Counted from the stretch's first letter, positions 22,990 to 29,441 are shown. The stretch is 40,600 nt of DNA from Candidatus Nomurabacteria bacterium RIFCSPLOWO2_01_FULL_41_12 (GCA_001787035.1 MFUY01000002.1:7355-47954), one strand, 5' to 3'. Numbers and translations: made by a program. Notes: generated by a model from the sequence alone, not told the origin.

Positions 22990-23661
22990 ATGGAAGCAAA
23001 AATACAAGCAAAAATTTATGACCAAAAAGGTGTCTCGGCGGGGGCAGTATTTCTTCCAGCGAAAGTTTTTGCCGCTAAGTGGAGGAGCGACCTAGTGCAT
23101 CAAGTTGTGGAAGGAATGCGCAGCAATAAGCGCGCAGGCACAGCTGATACTAAGGACAGGGGAGAAGTCCGCGGTGGAGGCAGAAAGCCCTGGAAACAAA
23201 AGGGGACAGGGCGGGCACGTCACGGGTCTTCCAGGAGCCCTATCTGGGTGGGCGGAGGCGTAACCCACGGCCCGCTGGCGGAGAAAAATTATAAAAGAAA
23301 AATCTCAAAAAAAATGCGGGCGCAGGCGCTTTTCTCCGTTTTGTCTAGAAAATTAAAAGACGGGGAGATTATTTTTATAGATTCTCTTGTAATGTCTGGG
23401 ATCAGCACTAAAAACGGAGTAGAAGTGATAAAAAATTTAGCCAAAGCTATAGGAGCCAAAAATATTACAACTGCAAAGAAACCCAAAATGCTCATGGCTC
23501 TGTATGAACGTAATGTTAAAACAGAAAAGAGCTTCAGAAATATATCGGCACTTGAGATAGTTTTTCTAAAAAATCTAAATCCTCTTGATGTATTAAATTA
23601 CCAATACCTTTTAATAGAAAATCCGGTCGAGAGCGTAAAATTTTTAGAATCTCGTGGCTAG
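22990..23661 (+). CDS. rplD: 50S ribosomal protein L4
   Basis: A 223-residue L4. The tunnel-facing loop contains NKRAGTADTKDRGEVRGGGRKPWKQ and GTGRARHGSSRSP. Its stop codon lies within the left arm of the large inverted repeat 23659-23780. In E. coli L4 is the autoregulator of the S10 operon; no E. coli-like leader is visible here. Confidence 0.96.
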   Translation: MEAKIQAKIYDQKGVSAGAVFLPAKVFAAKWRSDLVHQVVEGMRSNKRAGTADTKDRGEVRGGGRKPWKQKGTGRARHGSSRSPIWVGGGVTHGPLAEKNYKRKISKKMRAQALFSVLSRKLKDGEIIFIDSLVMSGISTKNGVEVIKNLAKAIGAKNITTAKKPKMLMALYERNVKTEKSFRNISALEIVFLKNLNPLDVLNYQYLLIENPVESVKFLESRG

Positions 23662-23780
23662 TGAAACTTTTTAAAATATGCTTTTTCCGGTACGGATTTT
23701 CCGAAGCTTGAAAAATCCTGAAATTCTCGGCTCGTCAGCCTCGAAACCCCTCCAAAAGCATATTTTAAAAAGTTTCACTA
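23659..23780. repeat. 122-bp element with 27-bp perfect terminal inverted repeats between rplD and rplW
   Basis: The arms at 23659-23685 and 23754-23780 are exact reverse complements over 27 nt, with a 68-nt centre that encodes nothing recognisable. The left arm includes the rplD stop; the right arm ends 7 nt before the rplW ATG. It fits a MITE-like insertion or a very stable intercistronic hairpin. No other copy is seen in this window and no transposase is present. Confidence 0.9.
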
Positions 23781-23787
23781 AAACAAA

Positions 23788-24057
23788 ATGACAAAAATAA
23801 TTAAAAACCCAAGAGTGACCGAAAAAGCCTCATTTGCGCAAGAGCAAAATGTTTACTCTTTTGATGTTGTTTCAGGGGCGAATAAGACAGAAATAAAAAA
23901 GGCTATTTTTGCGCTCTATAAAGTGCATCCGGTAAAAGTGAATGTTTTACCTATACCAAGGAAAAATATTATGTCCAAAGGACGTTTGGGAGTCAAAGGC
24001 GGAGGCCGAAAGGCGTTGGTGTATTTAAAGGTAGGTGATAAAATAGAATTTATTTAA
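23788..24057 (+). CDS. rplW: 50S ribosomal protein L23
   Basis: An 89-residue L23. IIKNPRVTEKASFAQEQNVYSFDV is the conserved N-terminus. The tunnel-exit extension and RKALVYLKVGDKIEFI complete it. It docks trigger factor and SRP at the exit. It is separated from rplD by the 122-bp inverted-repeat element, unusual within an S10 operon. Confidence 0.95.
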   Translation: MTKIIKNPRVTEKASFAQEQNVYSFDVVSGANKTEIKKAIFALYKVHPVKVNVLPIPRKNIMSKGRLGVKGGGRKALVYLKVGDKIEFI

Positions 24058-24058
24058 A

Positions 24059-24898
24059 ATGAAAAGCTACAAACCGACAAGTAAATCAAGACGTCAGATG
24101 ACTAATGTATCATACAGGGGTGTTTTGACAGCGACCGCTCCCACTAAGTCTTTGACTTATGGTTTCAAGAGATCAGTAGGGCGTAACAGCCAAGGCAGGA
24201 TTACCATGAGACATAAAGGCGGAGGGCATAAGCGTCTTTTCCGGGATGTTGACTTTGTTTATAATAAAAAAGAAATTCCCGCGAAGATTAAATCTGTGGA
24301 ATACGACCCGAACCGTTCGGCCTTCATTGGCTTAGCTGTCTATAAAGATGGAGAAAAAAGATATGTCGTATTGCCGAAAGGAGTAAAAATGGGGGATTCT
24401 TTTATCGTATCCGAAAAGGCGCCCCTCTCGGCGGGAAATCGTTTGCCACTTCGTAATATTCCGGTTGGAACTTTTGTTTACAATATTGAAATCAAACCTA
24501 GGGGCGGTGCTAAGATCGGTCGCTCAGCGGGAATTTTTGCCCAAGTGGTGGCGAATGCCGACGGATATACGAACATCAAAATGCCTTCAACGGAAATCAG
24601 AAAAATAAATGAAGAGTGTTGGGCCTCTATAGGCGCGGTTTCAAACGAAGAGCATCATCTGGAGAATTACGGTAAAGCGGGGCGTAGCCGTTGGAAAGGA
24701 ATACGCCCGACGGTTCGCGGCACAGCAATGAACCCAGTAGACCATCCATACGGAGGCGGAGAGGGCAGACAAGGGCGCGGAACCAAACGCCCGAAAACAA
24801 TGTGGGGCAAGGTTACCGGCGGGCGCAAAACCCGCGGTCCGAAGAAATACTCAAATGTGTTTATCGTGTCTAGGCGCAAGACTGGGAAGAATAAATAA
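24059..24898 (+). CDS. rplB: 50S ribosomal protein L2
   Basis: A 279-residue L2. It has GRNSQGRITMRHKGGGHKRL and the C-terminal peptidyl-transferase motif NPVDHPYGGGEGRQGRG with the conserved His, and ends in a basic tail. One nt after rplW. A strong terminator follows directly, so the S10 operon is cut here and rpsS has its own promoter 450 nt later. Confidence 0.97.
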   Translation: MKSYKPTSKSRRQMTNVSYRGVLTATAPTKSLTYGFKRSVGRNSQGRITMRHKGGGHKRLFRDVDFVYNKKEIPAKIKSVEYDPNRSAFIGLAVYKDGEKRYVVLPKGVKMGDSFIVSEKAPLSAGNRLPLRNIPVGTFVYNIEIKPRGGAKIGRSAGIFAQVVANADGYTNIKMPSTEIRKINEECWASIGAVSNEEHHLENYGKAGRSRWKGIRPTVRGTAMNPVDHPYGGGEGRQGRGTKRPKTMWGKVTGGRKTRGPKKYSNVFIVSRRKTGKNK

Positions 24899-24927
24899 AA
24901 AAATCCTCCACTATGGAGGATTTTTTT
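24897..24927 (+). terminator. strong intrinsic terminator after rplB
   Basis: AAATCCTCCA (24901-24910), CTA loop, TGGAGGATTT (24914-24923), run of seven T at 24921-24927. A clean rho-independent terminator in the middle of the normally continuous S10 operon. Confidence 0.93.
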
Positions 24928-24971
24928 ATTAACAACCATAACTTGCGTTATTTTGTGTAGATTATAGACTT

Positions 24972-24977
24972 TATAAT
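24972..24977 (+). promoter_or_regulatory. -10 box of the first GC-rich mini transcription unit
   Basis: A perfect TATAAT. No clear -35 box is visible at 16-18 nt. The predicted +1 near 24984 would give a 72-nt leader before the ORF at 25056, containing the hairpin ACCCCA/TGGGGT (25005-25023). Confidence 0.5.
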
Positions 24978-25055
24978 GGAATCATACATAAACTTTGTTC
25001 TCTCACCCCAGATATTTTGGGGTAAATCGTAACGTTGTCGTTTCGGAGGGGGTCA

Positions 25056-25175
25056 ATGCACCACGTGTCAAGGCGTCGTCGTCGCCAGGCGAGGAGAGTT
25101 ATCATCGCCGTGGCTATGTTGTTCATTGTACGTCGGGCGAAGGAGGCCCGTGTTACGCGTCGCAAACGACGCTAG
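25056..25175 (+). CDS. 39-residue Arg-rich hydrophobic peptide in a GC-rich spacer
   Basis: The ATG is preceded by GGAGGGGG (25045-25052), the strongest Shine-Dalgarno in the window. The peptide has five consecutive Arg at residues 6-10, a hydrophobic stretch VIIAVAMLFIV (15-25) and a basic tail ending RRKRR; 14 of 39 residues are Arg. About 60% of codons end in G/C, and composition is unlike neighbouring genes. No family recognised. Possibilities are a tiny ribosome-associated protein, a membrane-active peptide or a regulatory leader peptide. Coding status unproven. Confidence 0.55.
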   Translation: MHHVSRRRRRQARRVIIAVAMLFIVRRAKEARVTRRKRR

Positions 25176-25247
25176 TCTGGTGCATCCACCCTCTAGCTGG
25201 CTCCCCGCCGGCCCCTCAACATCGCTGGCTCCCGCCAGTCCCACCCC

Positions 25248-25293
25248 GCCCCGGCCTTCGACGCCTGTCGAATGCTGGGGCACTCTTATTTTT
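25248..25293 (+). terminator. hairpin ending the first GC-rich unit
   Basis: GCCCC (25248-25252) pairs with GGGGC (25277-25281), with an inner TTCGAC/GTCGAA stem, followed by CTCTTATTTTT. It is terminator-like, though the U-tract is interrupted. Confidence 0.55.
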
Positions 25294-25299
25294 ACCCCC

Positions 25300-25329
25300 A
25301 ACGGCTCAAATACCAGTATTTGAGCCGTT
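25300..25329. repeat. 13-bp hairpin upstream of the rpsS promoter
   Basis: The arms at 25300-25312 and 25317-25329 are perfect complements around CCAG (5' arm AACGGCTCAAATA). Its GGCTCAA and GAGCCGTT pieces recur in the rpsS leader hairpin at 25379-25398, so the two could cross-pair on a read-through transcript. Confidence 0.7.
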
Positions 25330-25342
25330 CGCTGACTTTCAT

Positions 25343-25370
25343 TTGACATTTTAGCCATATTTGTTAGTAT
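25343..25370 (+). promoter_or_regulatory. promoter of the rpsS-rplE segment
   Basis: TTGACA, 16 nt, TAGTAT. The predicted +1 is about 25377. Confidence 0.75.
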
Positions 25371-25378
25371 GTTTTTAA

Positions 25379-25404
25379 GGCTCAATTGAGAGCCGTTTTG
25401 TTTG
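25379..25404 (+). promoter_or_regulatory. promoter-proximal hairpin plus U-tract before rpsS
   Basis: GGCTC (25379-25383) pairs with GAGCC (25390-25394) around AATTGA, followed by GTTTTGTTTG. It starts within 2 nt of the predicted transcription start. The TTTTGTTTG tail is the same as in the tuf leader. Confidence 0.65.
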
Positions 25405-25423
25405 CTTAAGAGAAAACATAAGA

Positions 25424-25771
25424 ATGACAAGATCAATCAAAAAAGGCATATATGTGGATGAAAAACTCTTAAAAAAGATTGAGGGCAAAAACCCGCTTTC
25501 CACTCCGGTCGTCAAGACCTGGAAAAGGGCCTGCGTTATATCCCCAGAGATGCTTGGTTTTACCTTCGGCGTGCATAATGGTAAGACGCACATAGATGTT
25601 TTAGTTACGGAAGACATGGTTGGGCACCGATTGGGAGAATTTTCTCCGACTAAGAAATTTATTAAGCACGGAGGAAAGATGCAGAAAGAGCTTGAGCAAA
25701 AGAAAAAAGAAGCCGAGATAACAGCCGCTAAAGGAGCGACTGCCGCCACAGCTGATGCGAAGAAAACATAA
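25424..25771 (+). CDS. rpsS: 30S ribosomal protein S19
   Basis: A 115-residue S19. MTRSIKKGIYVDEKLLKKI is followed by TWKRACVISPEMLGFTFGVHNGKTH and VGHRLGEFSPTKKF. A 20-residue Ala/Lys-rich tail goes beyond the usual 92-95. First gene of the second S10-operon segment, with its own promoter. Confidence 0.96.
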   Translation: MTRSIKKGIYVDEKLLKKIEGKNPLSTPVVKTWKRACVISPEMLGFTFGVHNGKTHIDVLVTEDMVGHRLGEFSPTKKFIKHGGKMQKELEQKKKEAEITAAKGATAATADAKKT

Positions 25772-25773
25772 TT

Positions 25774-26169
25774 ATGAAAGCATTTTTAAAAAATTACAGA
25801 CAGTCTCCGAGGAAAGTTCGTCTAGTTGCCGGACTGATCAGGGGGAAAAGTGTAGGACAGGCCGTAGCGGAGCTTGATTTTTTAGCGAAGCGCGCCGGAT
25901 TACCGATAAAAAAGCTTTTACTTTCTGCGGTTTCTAATGCGAAACAAAACGGAATAGAAATGGCTAATTTATATATCAAAGAACTGCGAGTAGACAAAGG
26001 CATAACCATGAAAAGGATGATGCCCGCGGCCATGGGTACCGGACACAGGATAAATAAGCGCACCAGCCATCTGAATATCCTTTTAGGAGAAAAAGTTGTT
26101 AAAGTTGCAAAGTCTAATAAAAGAACGGTCTCGAGTTCTAAAAAAAGGACCGTCCCTGAGAAAAAATAA
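25774..26169 (+). CDS. rplV: 50S ribosomal protein L22
   Basis: A 131-residue L22. NYRQSPRKVRLVAGLIRGKSV lies at the N-terminus and the tunnel hairpin region has KGITMKRMMPAAMGTGHRINKRTSH. The C-terminal tail reads KRTVSSSKKRTVP and is encoded by a family IV palindrome pair at 26123-26155, so the repeat extends the protein. Confidence 0.95.
   Translation: MKAFLKNYRQSPRKVRLVAGLIRGKSVGQAVAELDFLAKRAGLPIKKLLLSAVSNAKQNGIEMANLYIKELRVDKGITMKRMMPAAMGTGHRINKRTSHLNILLGEKVVKVAKSNKRTVSSSKKRTVPEKK
26123..26155. repeat. ACGGTC/GACCGT repeat within the rplV 3' end (family IV)
   Basis: GAACGGTC (26123-26130) faces GGACCGTCC (26147-26155) across 16 nt. It is translated in frame as two RTV units in the L22 tail. 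Confidence 0.6.
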
Positions 26170-26170
26170 T

Positions 26171-26896
26171 ATGAGCAAAATAGTCCATCCATATGCGCAT
26201 AGGTTGATAATACTCCGAGACTGGAAGTCCCGCTGGTTTGCCGATCCGAAGAAATACGTTTCTTACCTGAAGGGAGATGTTCTGATACGCCAATATTTAG
26301 AAAAAAAACTGCGCGGAATGTATATTTCCACCATTGAAATCGAAAGAAGCAGAAAAGCAACTCGGTTCATCATCCGAACTTCCCGTCCCGGCCTTATCAT
26401 AGGCAGGAGTGGTGAGGGAGCCACTAAGCTGAAGGCTGATATTTTGAAGAAAATGGATAATTTGAAACTTCCAAGACCGGAAGATTTTAAATTGGAAATT
26501 GTTGAAGTAGGGAATCCGGAAGCTGATGCCGCTATCGTCGCTTATATGATTGCCGAAGGGTTGGAGAAAAGATTGCCTTATCGCCGGGTTATTAAAACGA
26601 TTATTGAAAAAGTCATGACGACACGCGGAGTAGAAGGCGCCAGAGTGGTTCTCTCCGGCCGTCTTGGCGGAGCTGATATTGCCCGCACAGAAGAGCTCAA
26701 GCGGGGCAGTATTCCGCTGCAGAGTTTCCGCGCGGATATAGATTTCAAGCGTGAGCGCGCGACCTTGTCTTACGGCGTGGTCGGGATAAAAGTCTGGATT
26801 TACCGCGGTAAAATTTTTGCTGATAAAAGACCTGCCCGTAGTGGTTTTAGTACATCTGATGCAGGCGGAAGAGAAAATAAGATAAAAACTGATTAA
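26171..26896 (+). CDS. rpsC: 30S ribosomal protein S3
   Basis: A 241-residue S3. MSKIVHPYAHRLIILRDWKS is followed by the KH domain with GRSGEGATKLK (GxxG loop) and the C-terminal domain with RGSIPLQSFRADIDF, part of the mRNA entry site. ATG 26171 is chosen over an upstream in-frame start inside rplV because it matches the S3 N-terminus. Confidence 0.96.
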   Translation: MSKIVHPYAHRLIILRDWKSRWFADPKKYVSYLKGDVLIRQYLEKKLRGMYISTIEIERSRKATRFIIRTSRPGLIIGRSGEGATKLKADILKKMDNLKLPRPEDFKLEIVEVGNPEADAAIVAYMIAEGLEKRLPYRRVIKTIIEKVMTTRGVEGARVVLSGRLGGADIARTEELKRGSIPLQSFRADIDFKRERATLSYGVVGIKVWIYRGKIFADKRPARSGFSTSDAGGRENKIKTD

Positions 26897-26900
26897 TTTT

Positions 26901-27329
26901 ATGTTAGTACCAAAAAAAGTAAAATTTAGAAAATGGCAAACCAAGCGCACCAATCCAAAGATGGTGTCGCCAGACACCCGGGGTACGAAGTTGTCTTTTG
27001 GTTCCTACGGTCTTAAGTCTGAGACTCAAGCGCGTGTCAAATCAACCCAAATCGAATCCGCCCGCAAGGTAATATCCCGCACTCTCACTAAAGCCGGAAA
27101 ATACTGGATTCGTATTTTCCCCGACCGCCCCTATACTTCCAAACCCCCAGAAATGGGCATGGGAAAAGGGAAAGGCGACCCACAGGGATATTGTTTTGAT
27201 GTTTTTCCGGGACGCATTATTTTTGAAGTGGACGGCGTGGATGAGGCTATTGCCCATGAAGCATTACGAAAAGCGGGCACCAAGCTTCCGCTTAAAGTAA
27301 GAATTATTGGGAGAACTCATAAGCAATAA
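26901..27329 (+). CDS. rplP: 50S ribosomal protein L16
   Basis: A 142-residue L16. It begins MLVPKKVKFRKWQ. RIFPDRPYTSKPPEMGMGKGKGDPQGY contains the conserved GKGKG loop near the A-site tRNA elbow. It follows rpsC after 4 nt. Confidence 0.96.
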   Translation: MLVPKKVKFRKWQTKRTNPKMVSPDTRGTKLSFGSYGLKSETQARVKSTQIESARKVISRTLTKAGKYWIRIFPDRPYTSKPPEMGMGKGKGDPQGYCFDVFPGRIIFEVDGVDEAIAHEALRKAGTKLPLKVRIIGRTHKQ

Positions 27330-27332
27330 TAC

Positions 27333-27345
27333 AAGGACCGTCCTT
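27333..27345. repeat. AAGGACCGTCCTT palindrome before rpmC (family IV)
   Basis: A 13-nt palindrome (6-bp arms around C) 7 nt before the rpmC ATG. The same sequence occurs at 40005-40017. Confidence 0.7.
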
Positions 27346-27352
27346 AAAAAAC

Positions 27353-27547
27353 ATGAAAACAAAGAAAGACAATTTAAAAGGAATGAAAAAGGATGAGCTC
27401 AAGAAAAAGCTTGTTGTCCTGGAAGAGAATGTGCGAGTTATTAGATTTAAGGCGGAAGGTTCAAAATCAAAGAATGTAAAAGAGTCGGCAACTTTAAGAA
27501 AAGAAATTGCTCGAATATTAACAGAGATAAATAACAAAAAGAAATGA
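27353..27547 (+). CDS. rpmC: 50S ribosomal protein L29
   Basis: A 64-residue two-helix L29. KGMKKDELKKKLVVLEENVRVIRFKAEGSKSKNVK is followed by the RKEIARILTEINNK helix. Its TGA overlaps the rpsQ ATG. Confidence 0.93.
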   Translation: MKTKKDNLKGMKKDELKKKLVVLEENVRVIRFKAEGSKSKNVKESATLRKEIARILTEINNKKK

Positions 27548-27771
27548 ATAAAGGTAATATCTTAAAAGGAGTGGTTGTTTCGGACAAGATGGATAAGACC
27601 GTGATTGTAACAGTGTCGCGATTTATCAAGCATCCGCTTTACGGCAAATTTTATAAAGTAAATAAGAAATACAAAGCGCATGACCAGGAAAATAAATATA
27701 AAATCGGAGATAAGGTAGAAATAGTTGAAACCAGGCCGATTTCAAAAGACAAAAGATTTAAAGTGGTATAA
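27544..27771 (+). CDS. rpsQ: 30S ribosomal protein S17
   Basis: A 75-residue OB-fold S17. LKGVVVSDKMDKTVIVTVSRFIKHPLYGKF is followed by VEIVETRPISKDKRFKVV. Slightly shorter than the E. coli protein. It overlaps rpmC by 4 nt. The next gene, rplN, is separated by a structured leader. Confidence 0.96.
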   Translation: MNKGNILKGVVVSDKMDKTVIVTVSRFIKHPLYGKFYKVNKKYKAHDQENKYKIGDKVEIVETRPISKDKRFKVV

Positions 27772-27775
27772 TTAT

Positions 27776-27846
27776 ACTTGTCCCGTTGCAAATTCAACGA
27801 ATGGGACATAAAGGATAAAAATTATTAATTAAAATTTGCAACTGGG
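27776..27846 (+). promoter_or_regulatory. structured 5' leader element, copy C, before rplN (family I, covarying)
   Basis: The ends ACTTGTCCCGT and CTGGG are as in the other copies. The helix partners here are GTTGCAAATT and AATTTGCAAC instead of GTACTAAA and TTTAGTAC, so three base pairs have changed on both sides with the bulged U kept. The 5' arm can instead fold locally: TGTCCC with GGGACA and GTTG with CAAC. Confidence 0.85.
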
Positions 27847-28218
27847 ATGATACAAAACGAAAGTTTAGTTAAAATAACAGATAACGCTGGAGGCACCGTG
27901 GGTAAAGTGTTCAAGATTTTAGGCTCTTCAAAAAAAAGATACGCGACTTTGGGCGAATTGGTTATTATTTCTGTGAAAGTAGCTTCTCCACGAAAAGGGG
28001 TAAAGAAGAAAGACGTGCATCAGGCAGTCGTCGTACGCACCAGAAGCGCCTACAGAAGGAAGGATGGATCTTATATTCGTTTTGACGATAATGCTGTAGT
28101 GCTCTTGGAAAAAGGCAAGCTTGACCCGAAAGCCGGGCGCGTCTTCGGTCCGATACCGAGAGAGCTTGCTGAAAAGGGATTTCAAAAAATAATTTCGCTG
28201 GCGCAGGAAGTAATTTAA
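27847..28218 (+). CDS. rplN: 50S ribosomal protein L14
   Basis: A 123-residue L14, normal length. MIQNESLVKITDNAGG opens the protein. VVRTRSAYRRKDGSYIRFDDNAVVLL and RVFGPIPRELAEKGFQKIISLAQEVI follow. The ATG follows the leader helix GGG directly, with no Shine-Dalgarno. Confidence 0.97.
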   Translation: MIQNESLVKITDNAGGTVGKVFKILGSSKKRYATLGELVIISVKVASPRKGVKKKDVHQAVVVRTRSAYRRKDGSYIRFDDNAVVLLEKGKLDPKAGRVFGPIPRELAEKGFQKIISLAQEVI

Positions 28219-28236
28219 AAAAGTTTCTTAAAATAT

Positions 28237-28455
28237 ATGAAATTAAAAAAGGGAGACAACATAATAATCATAACAGGCAAGGATAAAGGTAAAAAAGGCA
28301 AGATTGTCCGTGTTTTGGTGCGAGAGAATAAAGTTATTGTTGAAGGGGCAAATATGAGCAAAAAGCATCAGCGTCCCAGAAAGTCTGGCGAAAAGGGGAG
28401 GATGATAGATATGGCTATGCCGATACACGCTTCAAATGTTAAAAAAGCAGAATAA
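28237..28455 (+). CDS. rplX: 50S ribosomal protein L24, short form
   Basis: A 72-residue protein with the KOW motif KLKKGDNIIIITGKDKGKKGKI and then RENKVIVEGANMSKKHQRP. Bacterial L24 is usually about 100 residues; the C-terminal part beyond the KOW core and its extension is missing here. Confidence 0.92.
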   Translation: MKLKKGDNIIIITGKDKGKKGKIVRVLVRENKVIVEGANMSKKHQRPRKSGEKGRMIDMAMPIHASNVKKAE

Positions 28456-28464
28456 ATAGTTAAT

Positions 28465-29049
28465 ATGAAACATTTAACCGTAAAAGAAAAAGAAGTGCAA
28501 GCCTTTGAGAAAATGAAAAACTCTACTGTGGCGTTAAGCTCGGAGTTTCATTATAAAAATGCCATGGCTTCGCCGAAGATGGAGAAGATTGTTTTGAACA
28601 CAGGCACTGGGACAGCCATCAAGAAAGATAAAAATAAAAATGATGCTATCGGAGAACGTTTAGCCAAAATTACCGGGCAGAGGCCGGTTCTAAAAGGCGC
28701 CAAGCAGTCCATTGCGTCTTTTAAAGTCCGCCAGGGCGACCCTATCGGCATCGTTGTGACATTGAGGGGCAAGAGGATGTATGCTTTCCTAGAAAAACTT
28801 ATAAATGTCGCCATCCCCCGCACCAAAGATTTCCGTGGTATTGCCCGCACGGCAGTGGATACTATCGGCAACCTCACCATTGGCATCAAAGAACACACTA
28901 TTTTTCCGGAAACAGCTGATGAAGATATCCGCGACGTTTTCGGCATGTCTATTACTCTGGTTTCCACAGCTAAAAATAAAAAAGAAGGTACAGCTTTCTT
29001 TGAACTCCTGGGTGTCCCTTTCAAGAAGGAAGAAGAGAAAAAGAAATAA
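28465..29049 (+). CDS. rplE: 50S ribosomal protein L5
   Basis: A 194-residue L5. KMEKIVLNTGTG, ITGQRPVLKGAKQSIASFKVRQG and PRTKDFRGI are followed by EHTIFPE and a charged tail. It contacts 5S rRNA and the P-site tRNA. Last gene before the second GC-rich spacer. Confidence 0.96.
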   Translation: MKHLTVKEKEVQAFEKMKNSTVALSSEFHYKNAMASPKMEKIVLNTGTGTAIKKDKNKNDAIGERLAKITGQRPVLKGAKQSIASFKVRQGDPIGIVVTLRGKRMYAFLEKLINVAIPRTKDFRGIARTAVDTIGNLTIGIKEHTIFPETADEDIRDVFGMSITLVSTAKNKKEGTAFFELLGVPFKKEEEKKK

Positions 29050-29121
29050 ACCCGAACACTTATATGTATAACGCAACTTCGTTGCGCACTTTTGGCGCAT
29101 TATGCAAATAAGTGTGTGGGT
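29050..29121 (+). terminator. complex hairpin after rplE
   Basis: The outer arms ACCCGAACACTTA and TAAGTGTGTGGGT (with two non-Watson-Crick positions) enclose a GCAAC-TTC-GTTGC hairpin. It begins 1 nt after the stop. The outer arms resemble the terminator at 3766-3794. There is no long U-tract directly after it. Confidence 0.55.
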
Positions 29122-29141
29122 AAAGTTATCCACAGTTTTTA

Positions 29142-29169
29142 TTGATATATGAATATATAGGTCTACTAT
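29142..29169 (+). promoter_or_regulatory. promoter of the second GC-rich mini transcription unit
   Basis: TTGATA, 16 nt, TACTAT, the same pair as before the PH-domain gene. The predicted +1 near 29176 gives a 78-nt leader to the ORF at 29254. Confidence 0.65.
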
Positions 29170-29253
29170 TAAGGATGGAGTCTGTACATCAGTGTGAGTA
29201 GATTCCCGTGCACTGCCCACGTATCGGCAGAAGAAAGCAAAGAGGATCCTCAC

Positions 29254-29364
29254 ATGACGAATCGTCTGGCGCCCAACTGGGCGCAGATCAGCGGCAAGCA
29301 GATCTTCTTCAAGCATCCGTTCGGCGTCGGCAACACCAACAAGGAGGCGCAGGGCGGCACGTAG
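29254..29364 (+). CDS. 36-residue peptide in a GC-rich spacer
   Basis: The ATG is preceded by AGAGGA (29241-29246) at Shine-Dalgarno spacing. Sequence features: LAPNWAQISGKQIFF, HPFGVGNTN, ending QGGT. About 85% of codons end in G or C, the third-position signature of a gene from a high-GC genome and far from its neighbours. No family recognised. A longer frame (29208-29417) overlaps it but lacks this signature. It may be a foreign micro-gene or the reading frame of a dual-function RNA. Confidence 0.55.
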   Translation: MTNRLAPNWAQISGKQIFFKHPFGVGNTNKEAQGGT

Positions 29365-29410
29365 GCGAAGAAGCCAAGCGCGCCGCGGCATCAGGGGTTT
29401 CATCGCAAGG

Positions 29411-29438
29411 TGAGTAGGTCTTCGGGACCATGGCTCAC
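29411..29438 (+). ncRNA. UUCG hairpin downstream of the 36-codon ORF
   Basis: GTGAG and CTCAC enclose GGTC/GACC with a TTCG-type loop. It is one of several stable hairpins in this spacer and part of the suggested structured transcript 29176-29500. Confidence 0.45.
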
Positions 29439-29441
29439 TAG

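Noticed and set aside
23659..23780. A complete insertion sequence
   Set aside because: No transposase ORF and only 68 nt between the arms; at most a non-autonomous element.
24984..25293. The GC-rich spacers as RNase P RNA, SRP RNA or tmRNA
   Set aside because: I could not find the hallmark RNase P GAGGAAAGTCC segment, the SRP GGAAGCAGCC-type loop or a tRNA-like TTCGANTCC end of tmRNA. A covariance search would settle this.
24995..25354. A 119-codon frame across the first GC-rich spacer
   Set aside because: Its start lies upstream of any ribosome binding site, it runs through two perfect hairpins and the product looks like random GC-rich translation. The 39-codon frame with a strong Shine-Dalgarno is more plausible.
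29208..29417. A 69-codon frame across the second GC-rich spacer
   Set aside because: It lacks a ribosome binding site and third-position GC bias. The overlapping 36-codon frame has both.
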